NCBI RefSeq assembly: GCF_900115225.1
Contig: NZ_FOVR01000007.1
Span: forward strand, 1-64,000
Direction: 5' to 3'
Origin: Cohaesibacter marisflavi
Lineage (GTDB): Bacteria > Pseudomonadota > Alphaproteobacteria > Rhizobiales > Cohaesibacteraceae
Length of the DNA stretch: 64,000 bases
Shown: positions 17,378 through 26,004 of the stretch, in pieces
Layout of the letters: every line of letters begins with the position of its first letter
How positions within the stretch are numbered: the first letter of the stretch is position 1
Made by a program: the position numbers and the translations under genes
The notes under the pieces: model-generated
The model's database searches: none
What the model was told of the DNA's origin: nothing
The model's input: the letters and a program-made list of their open reading frames with translations, nothing else

Positions 17378-17914
17378 ATGCGCGCTCTGGCAGACCTGAT
17401 TGATCGGGTCAATGTAGCGACGGGCAAAGGACTTGCCTGGTTCGCTCTTATCGTTGTTCTAATACAGTTTGTTGTCGTGTTGATGCGCTACATCTTTGGT
17501 GTTGGCTCCATCTGGGCCCAGGAACTGATTGTATACGTACACGCTTTTCTTTTCATGCAGGCTTCGGCCTTCACTCTTTCCAGAGACGGCCATGTGCGCG
17601 TGGATATCTTCTATCGTGAAGCGCATCCGCGCACGAAGGCCAAGATCAATATGTTTGGCGCAGTTGTTCTGCTTGTTCCTGTCTGTGTTCTGCTCGTCTT
17701 TGTCTCCTGGGATTATGTCTATAATAGTTGGGCGATTCTGGAAGGCAGTGCCGAAACATCCGGTATTCAGGCGCGCTTCCTGCTTAAGAGTGCCATCATC
17801 GTGTTCGCTATACAGATGGCCCTGCAGGGCTTTGTGATGTTCATGAGATCATGGTGTGCCCTTCAGGGTGATGAGATTGAATTGCAGCGCTTGCAGCAGA
17901 TGGGAGAAGGCTGA
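17378..17914 (+). CDS. dctQ: TRAP transporter small permease (DctQ)
   Basis: 178 residues with four predicted membrane helices, the usual DctQ topology. The conserved WAQELIVYVHAFLFMQASAFTL and HVRVDIFY stretches identify the family. The ribosome site ACAGGAGTTAAACG precedes ATG 17378. The stop codon overlaps the start of dctM (TGATG), giving translational coupling, as expected for two subunits of one complex. Confidence 0.93.
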   Translation: MRALADLIDRVNVATGKGLAWFALIVVLIQFVVVLMRYIFGVGSIWAQELIVYVHAFLFMQASAFTLSRDGHVRVDIFYREAHPRTKAKINMFGAVVLLVPVCVLLVFVSWDYVYNSWAILEGSAETSGIQARFLLKSAIIVFAIQMALQGFVMFMRSWCALQGDEIELQRLQQMGEG

Positions 17915-19500
17915 TGGAAGCGATTGCGCATTCTCTTGACCTGATGATGTTCGCTGCGGCTTGTGTCGTGCTCATGCTCGGCTTTCCGGTGGCTTTCAGC
18001 CTTGCTGGCGTTGCTCTTATCTTTGCTCTGATCGGTTGGGGCTTTGGTGCCTTTGAAATGTCGTTCCTGTCGGCCCTGCCGCAGCGTATTTTCGGCACCA
18101 TGACCAACGAGACCCTCGTGGCTGTTCCTCTGTTCGTCTTTATGGGCGTTGTTCTGGAGCGCTCGAAGGTTGCTGAAGAATTGCTCGATACGATGGGGCG
18201 CATGCTCGGGTCGGTCAATGGTGGTCTCGGTATTGCCGTGTCCATCGTGGGGGCCCTGCTGGCAGCGTCTACCGGTATTGTCGGTGCGACGGTTGTCACC
18301 ATGGGGCTCTTGTCTCTGCCGAGCATGCTCAAGCGTGGTTATTCTGCTGAACTGGCCTGTGGCTCGATCGCCGCTGCCGGTACCTTGGGGCAGATCATTC
18401 CGCCATCTATCGTGCTCGTCATTCTGGGCGACCAGCTCTCCAACGCCTATCAGAAAGCGCAGCTGGATATGGGTATTTTCTCGCCGGATCCGATTTCGGT
18501 GGGCGACCTTTTTGCTGGTGCATTGATACCGGGCTTGATGCTGGTTGGTTTCTATATCATCTATCAGATCGTCATTGCGACGGTGAAGCCGAGTGTTGCG
18601 CCTTCTATCCCGAAAGAAGAACGTGAGAAAGTGACTGTAACGGAAGTTTTCCACGCGCTGCTGCCACCACTCATCCTGATTCTTGCTGTTCTCGGCTCCA
18701 TTTTGGGTGGTGTTGCCACGCCAACCGAAGCGGCCGCTGTTGGTGCCGTGGGTGCCATTTTGCTCGCTGGCTACCGTTTGGATGAAAAACGCGGCAAGAG
18801 CATCATTGCTGCCGCAGTTGGCCTTGTTGTTGCTCTGTTCCTGTCAGAATTCATGGATCTGCGCATTGCACGGGATCATATCGAGCCAATGGATCTGGCG
18901 GCCATTATCGTGGCCGCGATCTGCGTATTGCTTTTGGGCTGGGGTATGCTGACCGCGCTGATCCGGACCTATAAGAACGGTGTTCTGAGAACCGTCATGG
19001 AAGGCACCACTGAGGTGACAACCATGGTGTTTCTCATTCTGATCGGTGCTTCGCTCTTCTCGCTGGTGTTCCGAGGACTTGGCGGCGAAGAGATGATTCA
19101 GGAAGCCCTGGCCAGCATGCCGGGAGGCGCTGTGGGGGCTATGATTGCGGTTATGCTGCTGATGTTCTTCCTCGGCTTCTTCCTCGATTTTCTTGAAATC
19201 GTGTTTGTGGTTGTGCCGATGGTTGCGCCTGTGTTGCTGCAGATGGAAATGCCAAATGGCGATACCATGAGCCCGATCTGGTTGGGTATCATGATGGCGG
19301 TCAACTTGCAGACCTCCTTCCTGACGCCACCATTCGGCTTTGCGCTGTTCTATTTGCGCGGTGTGGCGCCTGCCTCCGTGCGCACGGGCCAGATTTATCG
19401 CGGTATCATTCCGTTCGTCTTCATTCAGGCGTTCGCCCTGTTGATCCTGTGGTACTTCCCGGAATTGACTACATGGTTGCCGCATCTGATCTATCGATGA
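17914..19500 (+). CDS. dctM: TRAP transporter large permease (DctM)
   Basis: 528 residues, at the long end for DctM (typically about 425-600). The family stretches VPLFVFMGVVLERSK, LLAASTGIVGATVVTMG, GTLGQIIPPSIVLVILGDQ and NLQTSFLTPPFGFALFY are present. An insertion around residues 215-260 and another near 295-330 account for the length. It forms the sodium-coupled translocation channel together with DctQ. The start overlaps the dctQ stop. The operon ends with a strong terminator at 19526. Confidence 0.94.
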   Translation: MEAIAHSLDLMMFAAACVVLMLGFPVAFSLAGVALIFALIGWGFGAFEMSFLSALPQRIFGTMTNETLVAVPLFVFMGVVLERSKVAEELLDTMGRMLGSVNGGLGIAVSIVGALLAASTGIVGATVVTMGLLSLPSMLKRGYSAELACGSIAAAGTLGQIIPPSIVLVILGDQLSNAYQKAQLDMGIFSPDPISVGDLFAGALIPGLMLVGFYIIYQIVIATVKPSVAPSIPKEEREKVTVTEVFHALLPPLILILAVLGSILGGVATPTEAAAVGAVGAILLAGYRLDEKRGKSIIAAAVGLVVALFLSEFMDLRIARDHIEPMDLAAIIVAAICVLLLGWGMLTALIRTYKNGVLRTVMEGTTEVTTMVFLILIGASLFSLVFRGLGGEEMIQEALASMPGGAVGAMIAVMLLMFFLGFFLDFLEIVFVVVPMVAPVLLQMEMPNGDTMSPIWLGIMMAVNLQTSFLTPPFGFALFYLRGVAPASVRTGQIYRGIIPFVFIQAFALLILWYFPELTTWLPHLIYR

Positions 19501-19525
19501 TCGGACGTCACTGACGAGAATGCAT

Positions 19526-19561
19526 AAAAAGGCCCGCTGGATGAATCCGGCGGGCCTTTTT
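19526..19561 (+). terminator. Terminator after dctM
   Basis: A 15-bp stem, aaaaaggcccgctgg / ccggcgggccttttt, with one G-U pair, 26 bases after the dctM stop. Confidence 0.92.
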
Positions 19562-19614
19562 CATGGACATGACTATATGTTGCTGCGCATTGGGCTGTTT
19601 ATGCGTTCGTCAGA

Positions 19615-20364
19615 TCAAATCTTCTTCATATTGACCCGGTCGATCAGCTGTTGGCCGGTTTCGACCCGTTCTGAATATCGGTCAACCAGATAGTCGGAAC
19701 GACTGCGGGTCATCCATGTGAATTTCATCAGCTCTTCGCAGACATCGATGATGCGGTTGTAGTAGGGCGATGGCTTGATGCGATCATCCTCGCCAAATTC
19801 GGTAAAGGCCTTGGCTATGGAGGATTGGTTCGGGATGGTGATCATTCGCATCCAGCGCCCTAGAAGCCGCATCTGGTTGACGGCATTGAAGCTTTGGGAG
19901 CCGCCTTCCACCTGCATCAGTGCAAGGGTCTTGCCCTGTGTCGGGCGCACTGCACCCAGCGATAGGGGAATCCAGTCGATCTGCGCCTTCATGATGCCTG
20001 TCATGGCACCGTGGCGCTCTGGTGAAACCCAGACCATACCTTCGGCCCAGGATGAGAGGTCTCGCAATTCCTGCACCTTGGGGTGGCTTGCATCGGCATC
20101 ATCGGGCAGGGGGAGCCCTGAGGGGTCAAACAGGCGGCATTCCGCGCCAAGTGCCGTGAGCAGTCGGGCTGCCTCATAGGCAACGAGACGCGAGAAGGAG
20201 CGTTTGCGCAGGGAGCCATAGAGTAGCAGAATGCGAGGCGGGTGGCCATCGTCACTCGGGCTGGCCAGATAGCTGTGGTCTATGGCATGCAAAAGCGCAG
20301 GATCGGCAAGGTGATCCTGTGCATCAAGTGCGATGCCGAAGGGCTTGTCTGTCGTGATATCCAT
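19615..20364 (-). CDS. arsH: ArsH, NADPH-dependent FMN reductase / organoarsenical oxidase
   Basis: 249 residues. The flavodoxin-like fold starts with [14 protein letters not shown], the FMN phosphate loop, followed by [20 protein letters not shown] and the [18 protein letters not shown] region that is diagnostic of ArsH. ArsH proteins oxidise trivalent methylarsenicals and reduce quinones or metals using NADPH. It is the third gene of arsR-arsC-arsH, 10 bases after arsC. No terminator is evident between it and the end of the operon. Confidence 0.93.
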   Translation of the reverse strand: MDITTDKPFGIALDAQDHLADPALLHAIDHSYLASPSDDGHPPRILLLYGSLRKRSFSRLVAYEAARLLTALGAECRLFDPSGLPLPDDADASHPKVQELRDLSSWAEGMVWVSPERHGAMTGIMKAQIDWIPLSLGAVRPTQGKTLALMQVEGGSQSFNAVNQMRLLGRWMRMITIPNQSSIAKAFTEFGEDDRIKPSPYYNRIIDVCEELMKFTWMTRSRSDYLVDRYSERVETGQQLIDRVNMKKI

Positions 20365-20374
20365 GACGGTTCGT

Positions 20375-20782
20375 CTAGCTCTTATCGGACGTTACCACTT
20401 CACCATCTTCCTTGGTGAAGCTGCCGATATCAGTGGGAAGAAGCTCCATGACCTTTTCTGACGGGCGGCACAGATTGACTCCCTTATCGCTGATGACGAT
20501 TGGTCTGTTGATGAGGATCGGATGGTCCATCATGGCATCAATCAGATCATCGTCAGTGAGCTCTGGATCAGCCAGCCCCAGTTCATCATAGGGTGTACCC
20601 TTCTGGCGCAAAAGGTCTCTGGCCGTGATGGGCATGGCATCGAGCAGCGCAACCAATTCGTCGCGTGTCGGTGGCGTTTTGAGATATTCAATGATGGTCG
20701 GCTCGATACCGGCTTTGCGGATCATCTCAAGGGTGTTGCGTGATGTGCCGCAGGCAGGATTGTGATAAATGGTGATGCTCAT
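20375..20782 (-). CDS. arsC: Glutaredoxin-coupled arsenate reductase ArsC
   Basis: 135 residues. Cys 11 in [16 protein letters not shown] is the catalytic Cys of the E. coli R773-type reductase, and the Arg triad positions are represented (ILINRPIVI with its Arg, and [12 protein letters not shown]). It reduces arsenate to arsenite with glutathione and glutaredoxin. ATG 20782 overlaps the arsR stop by one base (TGATG); the in-frame TTG one codon earlier is not favoured. Confidence 0.93.
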   Translation of the reverse strand: MSITIYHNPACGTSRNTLEMIRKAGIEPTIIEYLKTPPTRDELVALLDAMPITARDLLRQKGTPYDELGLADPELTDDDLIDAMMDHPILINRPIVISDKGVNLCRPSEKVMELLPTDIGSFTKEDGEVVTSDKS

Positions 20783-21159
20783 CAAAATGGTTCGCTCAAT
20801 TCACTGGTTCTAGATGGAATTGGGGTGCAGCCGAGGCTACAGGTTGCTTCGATAATCGGTGCGCATTGTTCGGCATTGCCTCCGCAGCAGTCTTCAAGCA
20901 AGAAGCTGACGAGCGCGCCAATGCCTTCCATGTCAGCAAAATAGCGCACGGATCGTCCCTCCCGCTCGTTGCGGATCAGGCCCGCCCTGAGCAGAATGTT
21001 GAGATTTGTCGACATGGTGTTCTGCTTGACGTCAAGCATCTGTCCCATCTCTCCGGACAAAAGGCCGTCAGCACCCGCCTTGATGAGCAGGCGGAAAACG
21101 TCGAGCCTTGTGGGCTGGCTTAGAGCCGAAAATGCAACCGTTGCTTCATTAGTATCCAT
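20782..21159 (-). CDS. arsR: ArsR/SmtB-family repressor
   Basis: 125 residues with a winged HTH at about 15-90 (LSQPTRLDVFRLL, then KQNTMSTNLNILLRAGLI as recognition region). The C-terminal part is Cys-rich (DCCGG, EQC, ATCSLGC). This differs from the ELCVCDL site of the R773 ArsR and resembles the C-terminal As(III) sites of several alphaproteobacterial ArsR proteins. Loss of repression by arsenite would induce arsRCH. A TTCATGAA palindrome at 21162-21169 lies immediately upstream and may be the operator. Confidence 0.92.
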   Translation of the reverse strand: MDTNEATVAFSALSQPTRLDVFRLLIKAGADGLLSGEMGQMLDVKQNTMSTNLNILLRAGLIRNEREGRSVRYFADMEGIGALVSFLLEDCCGGNAEQCAPIIEATCSLGCTPIPSRTSELSEPF

Positions 21160-21161
21160 AT

Positions 21162-21169
21162 TTCATGAA
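21162..21169. promoter_or_regulatory. Possible ArsR operator
   Basis: The palindrome TTCATGAA, flanked by ATAT on both sides, touches the arsR start region. ArsR-family operators are AT-rich imperfect dyads at this position. Support is weak. Confidence 0.3.
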
Positions 21170-21281
21170 TATTTGATATAATTTAATCTGTCAAGAATGA
21201 CCGGGTCTATCGGTGTGGGCGACATAATGATTTGTTGCTTGCATCCGCTTGGTGGCGGGAAAACTGATGAAACGAGGGGAG

Positions 21282-21926
21282 CTAGATCAGGAATGCATCT
21301 GCTTCGGCTTTGGTTTTTTCTTTCTCAGACTGGCCACTAGCGGTTCGTCTTTGAAAGATTTCGTCATAATCATCGAACATGTCATTTTCGAAAAAGTCAT
21401 CCTGCTGGATAGGGCGCGATGATGAGGTTATGCTGGTGAGAGAAACAGGATCAAGATCGCGATTGGCAATGCGGGCTGCCTGTTGTGCCTGATTGTCTTT
21501 GAGCGATCTGGCCACTGGGGCGTTGGTATCCAGATGGTCCGGATTCATCACAGCTCTGATTCTGGCATTGAGGGCATTCGTCGAGAAGGGGCGAGAAATG
21601 ATCCAGTGCGCGCCATGGGCGATAGCGCTGGTGACACGATAGCGGGTTGGATTCTCCATGATAAAAATCAGGTAGGTCGCTTCTCCTAAATAGGTTTTGC
21701 TGATATCCGGCCGCCCTCTGAGTAATTCGGAACTGGAAGCTGTGTTGTAGTCAAGAAAGAGAAAATTCGGAAACGTACGTTTGGCTTCATCAAGGCCGAA
21801 TTCGAGTTTGTCGAATTCCGCAACGCGAATGAACCCCGACGTGCGCAAGACCGAGCGCAGCAGCTTGCGCTGAAACGTGTTGCCATCGACAATCACGGCA
21901 GAGCCATGTTGAACAGCAGTCGGCAT
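21282..21926 (-). CDS. Degenerate receiver-domain protein
   Basis: About 214 residues from ATG 21926, which follows GTGGGGACG; the frame is open further upstream. The N-terminal half looks like a CheY-type receiver: VIVDGNTFQRKLLRSVLRTSGF, then LFLDYN with the phospho-acceptor-like Asp, then a C-terminal WIISRPFSTNAL. Two of the usual catalytic positions deviate: there is VDGN instead of the acid pair DD, and Arg replaces the invariant Lys before Pro-Phe. The C-terminal 80 residues are polar and acidic (DDFFENDMFDDYDEIF) with no known output domain. It stands alone. Confidence 0.7.
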   Translation of the reverse strand: MPTAVQHGSAVIVDGNTFQRKLLRSVLRTSGFIRVAEFDKLEFGLDEAKRTFPNFLFLDYNTASSSELLRGRPDISKTYLGEATYLIFIMENPTRYRVTSAIAHGAHWIISRPFSTNALNARIRAVMNPDHLDTNAPVARSLKDNQAQQAARIANRDLDPVSLTSITSSSRPIQQDDFFENDMFDDYDEIFQRRTASGQSEKEKTKAEADAFLI

Positions 21927-22323
21927 CAGTCGTCCCCACTTTCTGTTTGTGAGCAGACCCCCATCTGCTCTCTTGTCATAATTTACAATGACAACTAAAA
22001 ATCGGTAAATTATTTGATGTGTCATCAAGATTGTTTCTAATATCGGAATTTTTGAATGATTTGTTGGTTTCAGTAAACCTGAAGGTCAGAGAGCCGAGGC
22101 TTTTGCTTTTGTTGGTATGGTTCTGCCAAACAATTGGAACCAATGGGGCTTGTTCAGGCATTGGAGCTCGTTAAACAGGGAAGGGCATTTTTTCAAAGCC
22201 ATTGCTTTGTCAACCTGCTACAACACTCGGAATTGGCAAGTGCGTCGTTTGTAATTCAGGCGTAAGATACAATCTTCATAATGGTCGCATCTTTTGTCTT
22301 CCTCTCACATCGGAGATCGTTCA

Positions 22324-23295
22324 GTGGATATTACGGGATTTGATATTTTTGTTATCGTCCTAGTGGTGTTGTTCATTCTCATCCTGCTTGCAGGGGTGAA
22401 GACCGTACCTCAGGGATATAATTTTACCATCGAGCGGTTTGGCGCCTATAAGCGGACGTTGAAACCTGGGCTGTCGCTGATCGTGCCGTTTATCGACCGG
22501 ATTGGTGCCCGGATGAATATGATGGAGCAGGTGCTTGATGTGCCCAGCCAAGAGGTTATCACGCGCGATAATGCCAGCATCACCTCGGATGGCGTGGCCT
22601 TTTATCAGGTGATGAATGCCGCTGATGCCGCCTACGAGGTTAATAATCTCGAACAGGCTCTGCTCAACCTGACCATGACCAACATCAGAACCGTGATGGG
22701 CTCGATGGATCTGGATGAATTGCTCTCCAATCGCGATGAGATCAATTCCCGTCTGTTGCATGTCGTTGATGAAGCGGCAGCTCCATGGGGCGTCAAGATT
22801 TCCCGCATCGAGATCAAGGACATCAACCCGCCTACAGACCTTGTGGAAGCCATGGGACGTCAGATGAAGGCAGAGCGCGAAAAGCGCGCATCCATTCTTG
22901 AAGCTGAAGGGGATAGACAGTCTGCCATTCTGAGAGCTGAAGGGGAAAAACAGGGCAAGATCCTGCAGGCTGAAGGCGAGCGACAAGCACAGTTTCTGGC
23001 TGCTGAAGCCAGAGAACGTGTTGCCGAGGCGGATGCCAAGGCGACTGAAGTGGTCAGCAAGGCTATTGCCGAGGGGGACATTCAGGCCATCAACTATTTT
23101 GTTGCCAGCAAATATGTCGATACTTTGGGCGAAGTGGTCAAGGCTCCGAACCAAAAGGTCGTCATGCTGCCGCTTGAGGCGACATCCATTCTGGGCGCTC
23201 TTGGTGGCATAGGTGAATTGAGCAAACAGGTGTTTGGCAAGGATGGCACGCCACCTGCGCGTTCTGGACGCGTGCCCACGGTCAAGGAAGACTGA
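22324..23295 (+). CDS. qmcA: SPFH/stomatin-like membrane protein (QmcA type)
   Basis: About 323 residues. A membrane segment at about 6-28 is followed by the Band-7/SPFH domain ([23 protein letters not shown]-type turn, [24 protein letters not shown]) and a long coiled coil of Glu/Ala/Gln repeats ([19 protein letters not shown] and similar) at about 190-245. GTG 22324 is preferred because GGAG lies 8 bases upstream. These proteins scaffold membrane microdomains. The NfeD gene directly downstream is the known partner. Confidence 0.9.
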   Translation: MDITGFDIFVIVLVVLFILILLAGVKTVPQGYNFTIERFGAYKRTLKPGLSLIVPFIDRIGARMNMMEQVLDVPSQEVITRDNASITSDGVAFYQVMNAADAAYEVNNLEQALLNLTMTNIRTVMGSMDLDELLSNRDEINSRLLHVVDEAAAPWGVKISRIEIKDINPPTDLVEAMGRQMKAEREKRASILEAEGDRQSAILRAEGEKQGKILQAEGERQAQFLAAEARERVAEADAKATEVVSKAIAEGDIQAINYFVASKYVDTLGEVVKAPNQKVVMLPLEATSILGALGGIGELSKQVFGKDGTPPARSGRVPTVKED

Positions 23296-23346
23296 TCGGA
23301 TGGCTGCATCGGGGCTTTACGGGCTCGGCAATTGAAGGATGGATCA

Positions 23347-23814
23347 ATGATTGCACATTGGATGGTGGTGCTGGGGCCATGGTTCTGGGTTGTTGTGGGC
23401 GTGATATTGCTGGTGCTGGAAATATTGGCGCCGGGGACCATGTTCCTCTGGTTTGGCGTGGCGGCACTGATCGTGGGCGGCTTGTCATTCGTGATCGATT
23501 TCGGGTGGCAAAGCGCGCTCATTCTGTTTGCAGTCCTGTCGCTGCTTTCTGTCATCGTGGGGCGTTTCATTCTGAGCAAGACGGCCAAGAGTGGCACGGA
23601 CAAGCCACTGCTCAATGATCGGGCCCAAGCGCTGGTTGGTGATGTCTATCAACTGGACGAACCGATTGTGAATGGCCATGGCCGGGTCAAGGTACGCGAC
23701 AGCTACTGGCGTATCTCCGGCCCTGATTGCCCCGCCGGGAGCCGCATCAAGGTGATCGGCGGAGAGGGGACGGAACTCGAGGTCGTCCTTGTCGGTCCTG
23801 ACAGTCAAAGCTGA
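23347..23814 (+). CDS. NfeD-like membrane protein
   Basis: 155 residues. It has two or three N-terminal helices (about 5-75) with LEILAPGTMFLWFG, then a C-terminal OB-fold beta domain containing GDVYQLDEPIVNGHGRVKV. This is the short NfeD1b type encoded next to SPFH proteins and thought to assemble with them. ATG 23347 follows AAGGATGGATCA. It starts 51 bases after qmcA. Confidence 0.9.
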   Translation: MIAHWMVVLGPWFWVVVGVILLVLEILAPGTMFLWFGVAALIVGGLSFVIDFGWQSALILFAVLSLLSVIVGRFILSKTAKSGTDKPLLNDRAQALVGDVYQLDEPIVNGHGRVKVRDSYWRISGPDCPAGSRIKVIGGEGTELEVVLVGPDSQS

Positions 23815-23856
23815 TAAGTCAGAGAAGCTCGTTAAGTCAGACAAGGTCGTTGAATA

Positions 23857-23899
23857 AAGAAAGCCCCCGAAGAGCATGGTCTTTTCGGGGGCTTTCTTT
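23857..23899. terminator. Bidirectional terminator after nfeD
   Basis: A perfect 16-bp stem, aaagaaagcccccgaa / ttcgggggctttcttt, with a 11-base loop, between converging nfeD and the dmeF-like gene. Confidence 0.92.
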
Positions 23900-23919
23900 C
23901 TTTGGCTGTGTTCGCAGGG

Positions 23920-25002
23920 TCAGGCTCTGCGATCTTGCGGGCTCACCTCAATGCAAGATTCCCCTTCGCATTTGTGTATTTCCACTGTGGTGTGGGCGAG
24001 TTCGGGAATGGTGGCCAGCATTTCTTTATAATGCTCCACCGCTCTTGGATAGTGGGTGACCAGTGCCACGATCGCGGCATATTTGTTGGCGCCGACATAC
24101 CAGACATGGAGGTCAACAACACGGTTGTCGGCTCTGTTTTCAATCTCTGCTTTGATCCTGTCGGCAAGATCCATTTTGCTGACGCGATCCAGCAGGATGC
24201 CGCCGGTTTCCTTTATCAGCAGGAAGGACCAGCGGCCGATGAGAGCCGCGCCAACCAATCCCATGAGAGCGTCGGTCCATGTCCAGCCGAAAAGCTTGCC
24301 CATGAGCAGCGCCGCAATCGCCAGAACAGAGGTCAGCGCGTCGGCCAGCACATGAAGATAGGCGCCCTTGAGATTGCGATCATGGTTTTTACCGTGGGCG
24401 TGTTCATCGTGGCTGTGATGGGCAGCCGCATGGCTGTCGTGGCTATGGTGGTGATCATCGTGATCATCATGCGTATCATGATGGTGGTGGTGATGATCAT
24501 GGCTATGATCATGCGAATGACCATGACTATGCCCGTGATGATGATTGTCACCCAATAACCAGACGCTCGCAACGTTAACCAGCAAGCCGACGAAGGCCAC
24601 CAGCATGGCTTCGTTGAAGGCAATAGCGCGTGGGTTGATCATGTGATCGATGGATTCATAGGCCACAAACAAAGCTACGATGCCGAGCAGAATGGCGTTC
24701 GTGTAGCCGCCCAGAACTTCCACCTTTCCTACCCCGAAGGTGAATTTCCGATCTTTCGCGTGATTTCTGGCATAGCGATAGGCAAACACCGTAAGGCCAA
24801 GCGCTCCCGCGTGGGTGGCCATATGCCAGCCATCTGCCAGAAGAGCCATGGAATTGAAGATGATGCCCGCCGATATCTCGATCAGCATCATGACGAACGT
24901 CAGAAGGACAACATAGAATACGCGTTTTTCGTTGGCCGCGCTGGCTTTGGCGTCCAGAAAGACGTGATCATGCTTCCATTGGTTCAGATGATGAATATGC
25001 AT
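23920..25002 (-). CDS. dmeF: CDF-family cation exporter with His-rich loop (DmeF-like)
   Basis: About 360 residues, cation diffusion facilitator. Six membrane segments carry the metal site residues in ALLADGWHMATH (TM2) and HVLADALTSVLA (TM5). The cytosolic loop between TM4 and TM5 (about residues 155-215) is dominated by His and Asp. The start MHIHHLNQWKHDHVFL is characteristic of DmeF, a Co(II)/Ni(II)/Fe(II) efflux protein. A C-terminal cytoplasmic domain follows. ATG 25002 is preferred over TTG 25017. The usual neighbour, the RcnR-like regulator DmeR, is absent from this window, so regulation is unknown. Confidence 0.88.
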   Translation of the reverse strand: MHIHHLNQWKHDHVFLDAKASAANEKRVFYVVLLTFVMMLIEISAGIIFNSMALLADGWHMATHAGALGLTVFAYRYARNHAKDRKFTFGVGKVEVLGGYTNAILLGIVALFVAYESIDHMINPRAIAFNEAMLVAFVGLLVNVASVWLLGDNHHHGHSHGHSHDHSHDHHHHHHDTHDDHDDHHHSHDSHAAAHHSHDEHAHGKNHDRNLKGAYLHVLADALTSVLAIAALLMGKLFGWTWTDALMGLVGAALIGRWSFLLIKETGGILLDRVSKMDLADRIKAEIENRADNRVVDLHVWYVGANKYAAIVALVTHYPRAVEHYKEMLATIPELAHTTVEIHKCEGESCIEVSPQDRRA

Positions 25003-25089
25003 GGGACCAGAGTGCAAGTAGGTGTCAGTATCAGTGTCAGTTTATATCTGTATCTAATACTCAGAATAATTGCAAATCTGGTCTAACGC

Positions 25090-25944
25090 TTAGGGCTGGT
25101 GCGTTGGCGGCAGAGGAGGGGCCTCGCTCATCAACAGAATGGAGATGCGACGGTTGGCTGCCAGATAGGGATCATTGGGGAAGAGAGGCTCGGAGTCGGC
25201 CTTGCCGACCACGCCGAAGATCTGATCTGCCGGAAGCCCGTGTTCCATCAGAATGGAGCGCACAGCATTGGCCCGATCCGCGGAAAGCTCCCAACCGGTA
25301 TAGCCGGTGTTAACCGGTACGTTGGAGGCGGTCGTGTGGCCGGTGATCTTGATCCGGTTTGGCATGTTGGCCAAAACGGGCGCCATGGCTACGATCAGTC
25401 GACGGGTGAAGTCATACGGGAACTTAGACCCTTCGGCGAACATGGAACGGCCATCCTGATCCACCAGCTGGATGTTCAGGCCATCTTCCTGCTCTTCGAT
25501 GATGATATGCTTGGAAAGCTCGGAGATTTCCGGCAGCTCCTGCCATGCCTGCCGCAAGGAGGCTGCGGCCGTGGCAAACATGCGAGGCTTTTCAATTTCG
25601 GTCTTTTCGATATCGTGGGTGTTGGCTTCCGGTCCCTGCTTGGTGCGCTGATCATGGCGTTCCTGGGAATAGTCGGAGTCATTCTCCTGCGGGACGGCGG
25701 CCACTTCCTTGATATATTGGCGCACCGGCATGCCTTCGATCTCGATCATGCCGGCTTTCCGCATGACAGGCTTTACGCCGAACGCGTCTTTCATGGAGCC
25801 GGCAACGACCTGCAGCTTTTCATTGTCCTGAATGGAAAAGGAAATGATGAGCACGAAAAAGCAGACGAGCAGAGACATGAGGTCGGAGAAAGTCACCAAC
25901 CAATCGGGAGCACCGCCTCCGCCTTGTGGTTTTTTCTTTGCCAT
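25090..25944 (-). CDS. pomB: MotB/PomB-like stator protein
   Basis: 284 residues. The short N-terminus is followed by one membrane helix (about 15-38: WLVTFSDLMSLLVCFFVL) with the ion-binding Asp at about residue 21, then a linker and an OmpA-like peptidoglycan-binding domain (about 150-275: ITGHTTASNV, GWELSADRANAVRSIL, ADSEPLFPN, ANRRISILL). It lies downstream of a PomA-type protein. This is the arrangement of Na+- or H+-driven flagellar stators. No other flagellar gene is in this window. Confidence 0.88.
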   Translation of the reverse strand: MAKKKPQGGGGAPDWLVTFSDLMSLLVCFFVLIISFSIQDNEKLQVVAGSMKDAFGVKPVMRKAGMIEIEGMPVRQYIKEVAAVPQENDSDYSQERHDQRTKQGPEANTHDIEKTEIEKPRMFATAAASLRQAWQELPEISELSKHIIIEEQEDGLNIQLVDQDGRSMFAEGSKFPYDFTRRLIVAMAPVLANMPNRIKITGHTTASNVPVNTGYTGWELSADRANAVRSILMEHGLPADQIFGVVGKADSEPLFPNDPYLAANRRISILLMSEAPPLPPTHQP

Positions 25945-26004
25945 CGCCTTGCTCTTTTCTCGTCTCGGTTCGCTTCGTTATGCGGTCTTTAGGGACGGGC
26001 TGCC

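Noticed and set aside
23902-24558. A 218-residue plus-strand frame with many Met/Val repeats
   Set aside because: It is the reverse reading of the His/Asp-rich loop of the DmeF-like exporter.
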